From Sutterella sp. (GTDB taxonomy: Bacteria; Pseudomonadota; Gammaproteobacteria; Burkholderiales; Burkholderiaceae_F): DNA of 29,694 nt. Both the position numbers and the translations under genes were made by a program. Positions 16,103 through 23,583 of the stretch are shown here, one piece after another. The notes under the pieces were generated by a model. The model was not told the origin of the DNA. It made no database searches and worked only from the letters and a program-made list of their open reading frames with translations. The stretch is from positions 1 to 29,694 of the forward strand of contig JAHHRH010000017.1 of NCBI GenBank assembly GCA_020025915.1. The letters run 5' to 3'. Positions within the stretch are counted from its first letter, which is position 1; each line of letters begins with the position of its first letter.

Positions 16103-16744
16103 TTAACGTTTAAGTAAGCCTGCTTCAATCATGGCAGGATTAGGGCGTGGCGCCTCAATCATATGCAAACGATTCGTATCCGTGTGTTCGAAGTCACCTT
16201 TCACGCCTGGAATCTCGAGTTTTGTGACTTGTTCGTAGCTGAACGTACCGTCTTCATGGAACTTAAAAACGATATCCCATGACTTCGTCAAGAAGGCTTC
16301 TTCAAGGAAAGGATTCGAGCAAATACCATTGACCATATGACCGCGTTCGGCATGTAAGCGAATTTCTTTGTCGCCTGGTTTCGCAATCCCTTCTGCCATG
16401 GCAACTTGTCCACGCGGAATGGCAAGTGTCATATAAATACGCCCTGTTTCGGGTTCATATAACAGGTACCCTACCTGGTCATGAAAAGCGGTGAGTTCAC
16501 CAGGTTTTGTAATGTGGACATGGTAGCGTAGGCCATAGAGCACCTGCGGGCCATTATTTTGAGGATCCGTCACCTCAAAGTTCCAATGTTCAACATAGGG
16601 TTCGGTTTCTGGACCACCCATTTGTGGATGCGTATCCACACCGTCGTCACCAAACCAGTGACCGGCCAAAGGGGCAATGGGCCCTAACATCGACAAAGTA
16701 TCTGGATTAGCAGGCGCTTCGGTATAAATATCCGTGTACTTCAA
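16103..16744 (-). CDS. Nitrobindin/FABP-like heme-binding beta-barrel protein
   Basis: A 213-residue protein resembling the nitrobindin/THAP4 (DUF1794, FABP-like) family. Near residue 25-30 it has LAGHWFGDDGVDTHP, matching the family's G-x-W-x-G opening strand, followed by alternating beta strands (YVEHWNFEV, LYGLRYHVHI, VGYLLYEPETGRIYMTLAIPRG) that should close a ten-stranded barrel. Related small members bind ferric heme and interact with nitric oxide or peroxynitrite; this one is longer than the core 160 residues. The start codon is TTG at 16744, decided by AGGAGG six bases upstream. It is a single-gene unit, with a terminator 83 bases downstream. Heme binding is inferred; the distal His in the C-terminal part was not verified. 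Confidence 0.72.
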   Translation of the reverse strand: MKYTDIYTEAPANPDTLSMLGPIAPLAGHWFGDDGVDTHPQMGGPETEPYVEHWNFEVTDPQNNGPQVLYGLRYHVHITKPGELTAFHDQVGYLLYEPETGRIYMTLAIPRGQVAMAEGIAKPGDKEIRLHAERGHMVNGICSNPFLEEAFLTKSWDIVFKFHEDGTFSYEQVTKLEIPGVKGDFEHTDTNRLHMIEAPRPNPAMIEAGLLKR

Positions 16745-16932
16745 AAAAACCTCCTCACGCGTAAGGGATAGATAAAGCGAAGAAGTGACTCACATCAAGC
16801 TTCCTTCGATTCATAGTAGCACAGTCGTTTCAAGGTGTATAGTAGAGATATGAATGACACCCATCTAGGTTCATCACATCCTTTAAGTCACACTAGAAAA
16901 GTCGTTTAAAAACCAAAAAGGCTTTTGATGCG

Positions 16933-16962
16933 TTGTTTCACGAGACGGGATGCTTGTATCAT
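16933..16962 (+). promoter_or_regulatory. Candidate promoter of the export operon
   Basis: TTGTTT (16933-16938) and TATCAT (16957-16962) are 18 bases apart, about 48 bases before the chosen start of the TolC-like gene. The rest of the gap from 16745 holds no gene I can support. Confidence 0.3.
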
Positions 16963-17009
16963 CTCTTTGCCTTAACCTATTACCCTATTGCTTAAATCGT
17001 TTTTTAACC

Positions 17010-18458
17010 ATGTTTCGTTTTAATACTCTTTGTGCTTTTGCCCTCTGCGCACTCATATCGATCAGTGCACAAGCCGCAACCTCGGGCACTGCACCGCTTG
17101 GCTTTGCAGACGCACGTACGCTATTGCATGAACGCGCCGACATCATGCAAGTCGACCGCGCAGAAATTGCCCGTGCCGAATCAGAAGCTGAAGCCGCCAA
17201 GTCGCTCTCTGGCCCCAAGGTCGAGATCGACGTGAAACAGGTTTGGGGAACGAAAACGGTGGACATGGGTTTAGATACGGGCTTGAGCTCTAAAGTAGGT
17301 CCAGCCTTAGGTAACATCGCCGCAGCGAATCCAGATTTAAAGCCAATACTCGGCTCTTTAGGTGGCGCCCTCAAAGGGATGGATCATTTGTCCGTTCACT
17401 TTAAGCAAGACTTGAGTGGCCCTCGTGCCGCGTTGACAGCTTCGTTACCAATTTATACGGGAGGCTTAATCACCGCACAGCAACAGGTGCTCAACCATAA
17501 AGTGAGCGAAACGCGTGCCGATCGTGATATGCGTGAAAACAGCCTCGACGCTGAACTCGCTGCCCGCTATTGGGGTGTGCAATTAGCGCGTAGTGTCGAG
17601 AAACTTCACGAAAAGGTTCTCAACGACCAAAACGAAGAAGTCCGTCGCGCTAAGAAATTTGAAAAACGTGGTCTGATTTCGAAGGTCGAACGGCTCGCCG
17701 TTGAAGTCTCACGCGATAATGCCCGTCGTACGTTAGTGAACGCAAGCTCTGACGTTCAGGTGGCAGAAACCGAATTAATGAAGGCCTTACGCGAAAAGTC
17801 GTTACCTGAACTATCATCACCATTATTTATTTTATCGGGCGACTTAGGCACCTTGCCTGAATGGCAAGACCGTGCGCGTGCGCAATCCCCAATTCTTCAA
17901 AAGATGAATGCCCTTCGTGCCCAAGCGGGCGAAGGCGTGCGGGCTGCTGAAGCGAGCTTCAAGCCGAAGGTCTATGCCTTTGGCACTAAGAACCTCATCA
18001 AACACTACTTGACGCTACCAGAACCCGATTGGATGGCTGGCGTTGGTGTGACATTTACGCTTTGGGATAACCACGACCGCTTTGACAAATTGAACGCCGC
18101 GCATAGTGTGGTCACAAAAGCCGAAGCCGCTCGTAGTGAAGCCGCCAACGAAATCGAAACGCACGTCGAAGTCGCTTTCTTACGTGTGATGCAAGCGCGT
18201 GAAGACTATGAACTCACAGGTTCTACGGTCGAACTCGCGCGTGAAAACCTGAAGCTTCGTGAAGCAAGCTTTGCAGAAGGCTTGTCGACCGCAACAGACG
18301 TTGATACGGCTCGCACCAAACTCACGGGCGCAGAACTCGCTCGCCGCGCAGCCGCTTACAAATTCGTTGTGAGTTGGGCCATGCTCCACGCCACGGTAGG
18401 TACCATGCCTGACTTTGTGAACTCTTTGACTCGTGCCGACCTCGTGGTCGTTGACTGA
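17010..18458 (+). CDS. TolC-family outer-membrane efflux channel
   Basis: A 482-residue outer-membrane factor. The signal peptide is MFRFNTLCAFALCALISISAQA, cleaved before ATSG; starting at ATG 17010 places it at the N-terminus, whereas the longer frame from 16950 hides it. Two long helical repeats follow, rich in Ala, Glu and Arg (RADIMQVDRAEIARAESEAEAA and RAQAGEGVRAAEASFKPKV), alternating with beta segments, as in TolC. No clear ribosome site is seen. It is the first gene of an operon with a HlyD-type adaptor 22 bases downstream and two ABC-2 permeases, so it should form the outer-membrane exit of that exporter. Confidence 0.9.
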   Translation: MFRFNTLCAFALCALISISAQAATSGTAPLGFADARTLLHERADIMQVDRAEIARAESEAEAAKSLSGPKVEIDVKQVWGTKTVDMGLDTGLSSKVGPALGNIAAANPDLKPILGSLGGALKGMDHLSVHFKQDLSGPRAALTASLPIYTGGLITAQQQVLNHKVSETRADRDMRENSLDAELAARYWGVQLARSVEKLHEKVLNDQNEEVRRAKKFEKRGLISKVERLAVEVSRDNARRTLVNASSDVQVAETELMKALREKSLPELSSPLFILSGDLGTLPEWQDRARAQSPILQKMNALRAQAGEGVRAAEASFKPKVYAFGTKNLIKHYLTLPEPDWMAGVGVTFTLWDNHDRFDKLNAAHSVVTKAEAARSEAANEIETHVEVAFLRVMQAREDYELTGSTVELARENLKLREASFAEGLSTATDVDTARTKLTGAELARRAAAYKFVVSWAMLHATVGTMPDFVNSLTRADLVVVD

Positions 18459-18480
18459 TTCCACATTCAAACTAATCATC

Positions 18481-19476
18481 ATGACTGACAATCAAAAACA
18501 ACCGTCTTCGCTCCCGTTAATCATTGGTGGCACTTTCTTTTTAGGTATTGCAGGTTTTCTCGGTTGGGGCATGTGGGAAGCCACGCATCCAGCCCCTGTT
18601 CCCCTTCAAGGGATGGTCGACGCCCGTACCATTTCGGTGTCAGCCAAGATCCCTGGACGTTTAAGTGCTGTGAACGTCAAAGAAGGTGACCTTGTCAAGG
18701 TAGGCGATAGCGTTGCGACTATTGCGATTCCTGAAATCGAAGCCAAGTTGCAGCAAGTCGAAGCCCAAAAAGCCGCGGCCAAAGCACGTGAAGAGTTAGC
18801 CATGACGGGCGCACGCGTGCAAGAAAAAGAAGCCGCTCGTGCCGATTGGGAGCGCGCCCATGCTGCCATGATCTTAGCCCAAAAAACCTATGATCGTGTC
18901 AATGCCCTCTATAAAGAAGGCTTAATTGCCGCTCAACGCCACGACGAAGCTTTTGCGCAACTCACGGCCGCGAAAAAGTTAACGGTCGCCGCTGCCGCCA
19001 AGATGTCTGCCGTTGACGAAGGCGCCCGTATTGAAGATAAAGCCGCCGCGAAGGCTCTCGTTGCACAAGCCCAAGGGGGCGTCAATGAAGTAGCGAGCTT
19101 AGCTAGCGAAAGTGACGTCAAAAGTCCCGTGAATGGCGAAGTGACGCGTATCGTCATGGAAGAAGGCGAAATCGCGCCAGCGGGCTTCCCGCTTGTTTTG
19201 GTGACAGATCTCTCGGACCGTTGGGTGGTCTTCAATGTGCGCGAAGACGAACTCCCTGGTATTGAAGTGGGTACTGAAATGAAGGCTTATATTCCGGCCG
19301 TTGATCGTCCTGTCACGCTCAAGGTGAATTGGATCAATCCGCGTGGCGAATATGCCGTGTGGCGTGCCACGCGTCAGTCGACGGGTTATGACATTCGCAC
19401 GTTTGAAGTGCGTGCGAGCCCGACCGAAGAGATTCCGGCCTTGCGTCCAGGCATGACCGTCATCGTTGAACGTTAA
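18481..19476 (+). CDS. HlyD-family periplasmic adaptor (membrane fusion protein)
   Basis: A 331-residue adaptor. A single N-terminal membrane anchor lies at about residues 11-32 (LIIGGTFFLGIAGFLGWGMW). The first lipoyl half follows (VSAKIPGRLSAVNVKEGDLVKVGD), then a long coiled-coil hairpin (about residues 80-200, rich in Ala, Lys and Glu), the second lipoyl half (VKSPVNGEVTRIVMEEGE) and a beta-barrel region (LVTDLSDRWVVFNVREDELPG). This resembles YhiI/YbhG. ATG 18481 lies 22 bases after the TolC-like stop; an in-frame ATG at 18433 would overlap that gene and bury the anchor. It should bridge the ABC-2 permeases in the inner membrane to the TolC-like channel. Confidence 0.92.
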   Translation: MTDNQKQPSSLPLIIGGTFFLGIAGFLGWGMWEATHPAPVPLQGMVDARTISVSAKIPGRLSAVNVKEGDLVKVGDSVATIAIPEIEAKLQQVEAQKAAAKAREELAMTGARVQEKEAARADWERAHAAMILAQKTYDRVNALYKEGLIAAQRHDEAFAQLTAAKKLTVAAAAKMSAVDEGARIEDKAAAKALVAQAQGGVNEVASLASESDVKSPVNGEVTRIVMEEGEIAPAGFPLVLVTDLSDRWVVFNVREDELPGIEVGTEMKAYIPAVDRPVTLKVNWINPRGEYAVWRATRQSTGYDIRTFEVRASPTEEIPALRPGMTVIVER

Positions 19477-19487
19477 AAGGCTGTCGT

Positions 19488-20747
19488 ATGAAACGTTGGT
19501 TCAACGGTCTATGGGCCGCGGCCAAACTCGAGTGTCGTTATACGCGCCACCATCCGCAACAGTGGGTGATTTGTGCGCTGATGCCAGTCATTTGGCTCAT
19601 TGTCGTCGCGCAGACCTTTGGAACGGGTTTGATGACCAAACTCCCCGTTGGCATCGTAAATCAAGACGGCGCCGTCTATTCGCGTGAAGTGGTCATGTTG
19701 CTCGATAGTGTGCCGAGCTTTGGACTCAAAGGCTATGACAACGTTCGTGAGGCTCAAGCGGCTCTTGCGCGCGCCGAAACGTACGCCACGATTATCATTC
19801 CTGAGCACTTTACGCGCGATAGCCGCAATGGCCAAGGAAGCACGATCGAATTCATCGTGAATAAAAGCTATTACGCCATTGGCACCATTCTTGAAGTCGA
19901 CCTCAAACAAGCCTTAGCAGCCTATCAAAAGCAAGCGGGCGCCATGAAGATGACGATTGCACGTGGTGGTACCTTGAGTCACGCAGAAGCCAATCTACGT
20001 CTCGAAGTACCTGAAGTCGACTTTATGGGTAACCAAGGCTTTAACTTTGTGGCTTACCTCTTACCTACCTTGATCCCTGGCTTAATCGCTTTGGCCTCAG
20101 GCATTACGTTTGCGGGCGTCTTGGTGCGCGAATGGCGTGACGGGGGTGCACGGCAACTCCTTGAGTCAGCCAATGGCTTTGCCACTGCCGCGATCCTCGG
20201 TAAGCTTTTTCCGTGGTTTATTTTTTATTGCGCTCTAGGTTTTGCGTGGGTCGGTGGCATTACTGGATGGCTCGGTTGGGCGCCCGCAGGCTCTTTAGCG
20301 CTTTGGCTCATTGCGACCCTTTGTTTGGTCGCGGCTATGGGCGCGATTGCCGTGATACTTACCTCCACGTCGATCAGTTGGCCGATTGGCGTCTCAGCTG
20401 TCATTTGTGTGAGTGCACCTTCATTTCCGTTTACGGGCTTTTCGTATCCGCTTGAATCGATGACGCCAAGCGCTTCTTTCTTTGGGGACTTGTTGCCCTT
20501 AACGCACTACCTCGCCATTCAAGGTCAGTGCTGGGTCTTGAATTCCCCCTTAGACCACACCATGAACACCTTTGTGCCGCTTCTTTTGTTGATTGCGATC
20601 CCGATGGGCGCCGGGCTTCCGATTTTGTCCGTCCGTTTACGCACTTGGGCTAAAAAGGATGCCGATAAAGCACGACTTGTCCAATTGTTGCAAGACGAAG
20701 GTGCTCTCGCTCAAGACACCAAAGCCCCCATCAAGGAGAACGCCTAA
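19488..20747 (+). CDS. ABC-2 type transporter permease (YhhJ-like), first of two
   Basis: A 419-residue membrane permease of the ABC2_membrane_3 type: one N-terminal helix (WVICALMPVIWLIVVAQTFG), a large extracytoplasmic domain of about 150 residues, then five to six helices including LIPGLIALASGITFAGVLV and a C-terminal FPFTGFSYPLESMTP ... LLPLTHYLAI motif typical of ABC-2 drug or polymer exporters. It starts 11 bases after the adaptor gene and overlaps the next permease by one base (TAATG), implying equal expression and a heterodimer. No ATP-binding domain is fused to it, unlike RbbA-type systems. Confidence 0.88.
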   Translation: MKRWFNGLWAAAKLECRYTRHHPQQWVICALMPVIWLIVVAQTFGTGLMTKLPVGIVNQDGAVYSREVVMLLDSVPSFGLKGYDNVREAQAALARAETYATIIIPEHFTRDSRNGQGSTIEFIVNKSYYAIGTILEVDLKQALAAYQKQAGAMKMTIARGGTLSHAEANLRLEVPEVDFMGNQGFNFVAYLLPTLIPGLIALASGITFAGVLVREWRDGGARQLLESANGFATAAILGKLFPWFIFYCALGFAWVGGITGWLGWAPAGSLALWLIATLCLVAAMGAIAVILTSTSISWPIGVSAVICVSAPSFPFTGFSYPLESMTPSASFFGDLLPLTHYLAIQGQCWVLNSPLDHTMNTFVPLLLLIAIPMGAGLPILSVRLRTWAKKDADKARLVQLLQDEGALAQDTKAPIKENA

Positions 20748-21946
20748 TGTCAATCCCTAGCTTTTGGCGTACCTTCTTAGCGACGTTACGTGCCTCGATT
20801 TTGTCGCGTGACACCTTCATCATCTTTGTGGGTGCAGTGGCCTTTTATTTGGTGTTTTATGCGTGGCCTTATAGCAATCAACAGATTGAACACATCCCCA
20901 CGGCCGTCCTTGACTTAGACCAATCCTCCGCCTCACGTCGACTCGTGATGACGATTGATGCTACGCCTGCGGCCAATGTGGTGGTTGTGACTCCCAATGA
21001 AGCCGAAGCGATGAATGGATTTAAGCGTGAGACATATCCCATTTTGATCACAATCCCTGAAGGGTTTGAAAGTGCACTGACGCGCGGTGAAAACGTTCCT
21101 ATTCATATTTTGGGTAACGGGGCCTTCCCAGTTAAAGCGCGCGCTGTGCAAGCAGCCATGACTGGCGTCGTTCAAGATAAAGCGAAGTTACTGGATCAAG
21201 CGCCCGTCTACGCTACAGGGTTACCTGGCACCACGGTCGCCGGTCAAAACCACACGCCACCTGGATTACGCGTTCAGTATATGTGGAACGAAATCGGGGG
21301 CTACGGTAACTACACGGTGCCGGTTGTAGGGCCCGTCATTTTGCAAGCCGTGATGCTCATGGCCATTACGATGGCGATGGGCGGGTGGCTTGTGTCTGCT
21401 CGTCGTGAAGACTTTGTCAAGGCTGCCCTTCGCTATCCAGGTCGCCGTGGACTAGCAGTCTTCTTAGCCTTTTTTGTCATCACCTATCTTTGGTTCTTTT
21501 ATATGCAAGGCTTTGACTTTTGGGTTCACCAATATGGCAGTATGCGTAACCCCTGGGGCGTGATGCTCGCAGGTGCCCTCATGTCAAGCGCCATTTGCGC
21601 CTTTGGTATGGCGGTCACATTGCTTTTAGGCTCTAACCGATGGTCTAGTCAAGCCGTCGTGATGATTTCGGCGCCTGCTGTCTTTATGTCTGGTTGCATT
21701 TGGCCAACCGAGAACATTCTGAACCCCGTCGTTTATGCGTTCTCGCTTTTGATTCCCACGACGCCAGGCATCAAAGCGTTATTGGCCGCAAGTCAAGACG
21801 GAGCAATGACGACCAGCTTAATGCCACACTTATGCATCCTTTTGGCGCAAACTGGTGGCTATTTACTTCTTGCGCTTTGGTTAGTCCGTCGATTACAACA
21901 TCGAGAAACACTTGCAGAGCGTCACGTGCCTTCTGATCGGGCATAA
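20747..21946 (+). CDS. ABC-2 type transporter permease (YhhJ-like), second of two
   Basis: A 399-residue paralogue of the preceding permease: N-terminal helix TFIIFVGAVAFYLVFYAW, an extracytoplasmic domain (TAVLDLDQSSASRRLVMTID ...), then helices such as PVILQAVMLMAITMAMGGWLV and the C-terminal SGCIWPTENILNPVVYAFSLLIPTTPGIKAL, which matches the ABC-2 signature near the last helices. The start codon shares its A with the stop of the first permease. A terminator follows 12 bases after the stop. No Walker A/ABC-signature protein is encoded in this window, so the motor must come from elsewhere or be dispensable. Confidence 0.88.
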   Translation: MSIPSFWRTFLATLRASILSRDTFIIFVGAVAFYLVFYAWPYSNQQIEHIPTAVLDLDQSSASRRLVMTIDATPAANVVVVTPNEAEAMNGFKRETYPILITIPEGFESALTRGENVPIHILGNGAFPVKARAVQAAMTGVVQDKAKLLDQAPVYATGLPGTTVAGQNHTPPGLRVQYMWNEIGGYGNYTVPVVGPVILQAVMLMAITMAMGGWLVSARREDFVKAALRYPGRRGLAVFLAFFVITYLWFFYMQGFDFWVHQYGSMRNPWGVMLAGALMSSAICAFGMAVTLLLGSNRWSSQAVVMISAPAVFMSGCIWPTENILNPVVYAFSLLIPTTPGIKALLAASQDGAMTTSLMPHLCILLAQTGGYLLLALWLVRRLQHRETLAERHVPSDRA

Positions 21947-21957
21947 TGACCAAACTC

Positions 21958-21992
21958 AGGCCGACGGTATCGCGCTGTCGGCCTTCTTCTTT
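21958..21992 (+). terminator. Intrinsic terminator of the export operon
   Basis: AGGCCGAC (21958-21965) pairs with GTCGGCCT (21977-21984) around an 11-base loop, then TCTTCTTTGATT. It lies between the second permease and the TatD-family gene, and supports starting that gene downstream at 22006. Confidence 0.75.
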
Positions 21993-22005
21993 GATTGGTA
22001 CGTTC

Positions 22006-22800
22006 ATGTTTTTCATCGATTCTCATAGTCACCTCAATAGCGACGCCTTTGATGATGATCGTGATGAGGTTATTGCCCGCATGAAAGCGGCTGGCATGGT
22101 CGCGGCCATGGTCATTGGTTGTGAGGCAGACGACTTACCTAAAGTCGAAACCTTGTTGGAGAGCCACCCAGGCTTTTTATTTGGCGCCTGGGCTTTACAT
22201 CCTGAATACCCAGACCATCCAGAACCCTCATTAGAGACGATCATAGAAATCTGCTCACGCCCCGGGTTTGTCGCGGTCGGTGAAACAGGGCTCGATTTTT
22301 ATTGGTGTAAAGAGCCTCTTGATTGGCAACGTGCCCGTTTTCGTCGTCACATTGAAGCCGCTCATGCGCTCAATAAGCCACTCATCATTCATGCGCGCGA
22401 TAGCGAACGCGAAGCCTTAGAGATTCTTCGTGAGATGCACGCAGGGGACATAGGCTTTGTGATGCATTGCTTCTGTGGTGACACCGATACCGCCAAAGGC
22501 GTGGTTGACGCCGGGGGCTATGTGAGCTTTACAGGCAACTTGACCTTTAAGCGTAATGAAGCCTTACGTGAAACGGCCGCCCAATTGCCGCTAGAGTGCC
22601 TATTGCTAGAAACGGATTGCCCTTATATGGCACCCGTCCCTAAACGCGGCAAGCGCTGTGAACCCCAATATGTCGAATATGTCGCAGAATGTCTCGCAAC
22701 GCTTCATGGCGTTGACAAAGCGCGCGTAGCCGACCAAACTACCGCAAACGCGATTTCGCTTTTTAAATTACCGCTGACGTTACCCACTTCGGCTGAATAA
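22006..22800 (+). CDS. TatD-family metal-dependent deoxyribonuclease (YcfH-type)
   Basis: A 264-residue TatD-family hydrolase close in layout to E. coli YcfH. It opens with MFFIDSHSHLNSD (metal-binding His pair), then VGETGLDFYW with the bridging Glu, HARDSEREAL, MHCFCGD and the C-terminal LLETDCPYMAPVPKRGKRCEP with the metal-binding Asp. All catalytic positions appear present. I start it at ATG 22006: this matches the usual N-terminus and leaves the terminator at 21958-21992 outside the gene, whereas the in-frame ATG at 21946 overlaps the permease stop. The ribosome site is weak. The ankyrin gene follows after nine bases, so it likely heads a four-gene operon. It acts as a 3'-5' DNase or repair/proofreading enzyme in known relatives. 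Confidence 0.92.
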   Translation: MFFIDSHSHLNSDAFDDDRDEVIARMKAAGMVAAMVIGCEADDLPKVETLLESHPGFLFGAWALHPEYPDHPEPSLETIIEICSRPGFVAVGETGLDFYWCKEPLDWQRARFRRHIEAAHALNKPLIIHARDSEREALEILREMHAGDIGFVMHCFCGDTDTAKGVVDAGGYVSFTGNLTFKRNEALRETAAQLPLECLLLETDCPYMAPVPKRGKRCEPQYVEYVAECLATLHGVDKARVADQTTANAISLFKLPLTLPTSAE

Positions 22801-22809
22801 GGATTTGCC

Positions 22810-23571
22810 ATGATCAAAAAACTTGTTGTTGCCTGTCTCTTTGCTAGTTGCGTCACCATGACGACGCCCGTTTTGGCTGAAACCACACTAGGTGCGCCTT
22901 ATGTCATGAACGATGCCGACCTTGAAGCCATGGCCAAAAATCAACAAGACTTTATGCTTGCGCTCCGTAATGGCAATGCCTCCGAAGTGGACCGTTTGTT
23001 AAAGGAAGGCATCACGCCCAATATCATTCTCGATAATGGCGACACGCCCCTCACATACGCGTTTCGTAGTGACAGTTGGGCTGTTGTTAAAGTCCTTTTG
23101 AAGACCCCTGGCATCAACATCAACATGGAAAACCGTCATGGTGAGACACCTTTGATGATGGCTGTCTTTAAGGGTCGTAACGACGAATTCGAACAGCTCC
23201 TCAAAGCAGGTGCTGAAGTCAACAAAGCTAAAGGCTGGACACCCCTACACTATGCTGCGACTGAGGCGCGTATTGACCTCATGAAGCGTCTGATTGACTT
23301 AGGCGCCAATGTCAACGCACAAACCAAAGCTGGGGTCACCCCCTTAGACATGGCCGCTCGCCGCCCGAATCGCGAAGCCGTCATGGTGCTTTTACGCGCG
23401 GGGGCTTATCGTGACTATTGCACGGATGCGGGCTTGTCGCCCTCTGACTTTGCACGTAAAGCCGGTGATAACGAATTGGCCAAATATTTGGCAGTTGAAA
23501 CCTGCGCCGTGCGTGGCCCGGCCAACCCGTCCGTTTACGGTACGTCTCCTAAGATTTCGCTTTTTAAGTAA
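22810..23571 (+). CDS. Exported ankyrin-repeat protein
   Basis: A 253-residue protein with a signal peptide (MIKKLVVACLFASCVTMTT...VLA) and about five ankyrin repeats at residues 50-235, with clear consensus pieces such as GDTPLTYAF, GETPLMMAVFKGRNDEFEQLLKAG, GWTPLHYAA and GVTPLDMAARRPNREAVMVLLRAGA. The C-terminal tail carries two Cys (YRDYCTD, VETCAV) that could form a disulfide in the periplasm. AAGGA precedes ATG 22810. It sits between the TatD-family gene and rlhA, 9 and 12 bases away. A periplasmic protein-protein interaction role is likely; the partner is unknown, and nothing in the neighbours, which are cytoplasmic nucleic-acid enzymes, suggests one. Confidence 0.9.
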   Translation: MIKKLVVACLFASCVTMTTPVLAETTLGAPYVMNDADLEAMAKNQQDFMLALRNGNASEVDRLLKEGITPNIILDNGDTPLTYAFRSDSWAVVKVLLKTPGININMENRHGETPLMMAVFKGRNDEFEQLLKAGAEVNKAKGWTPLHYAATEARIDLMKRLIDLGANVNAQTKAGVTPLDMAARRPNREAVMVLLRAGAYRDYCTDAGLSPSDFARKAGDNELAKYLAVETCAVRGPANPSVYGTSPKISLFK

Positions 23572-23583
23572 GGAAGCCAGCTC

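Noticed and set aside
16850..16909. 19-codon open frame (ATG to TAA) upstream of the TolC-like gene
   Set aside because: No ribosome site and too short to support; likely chance.
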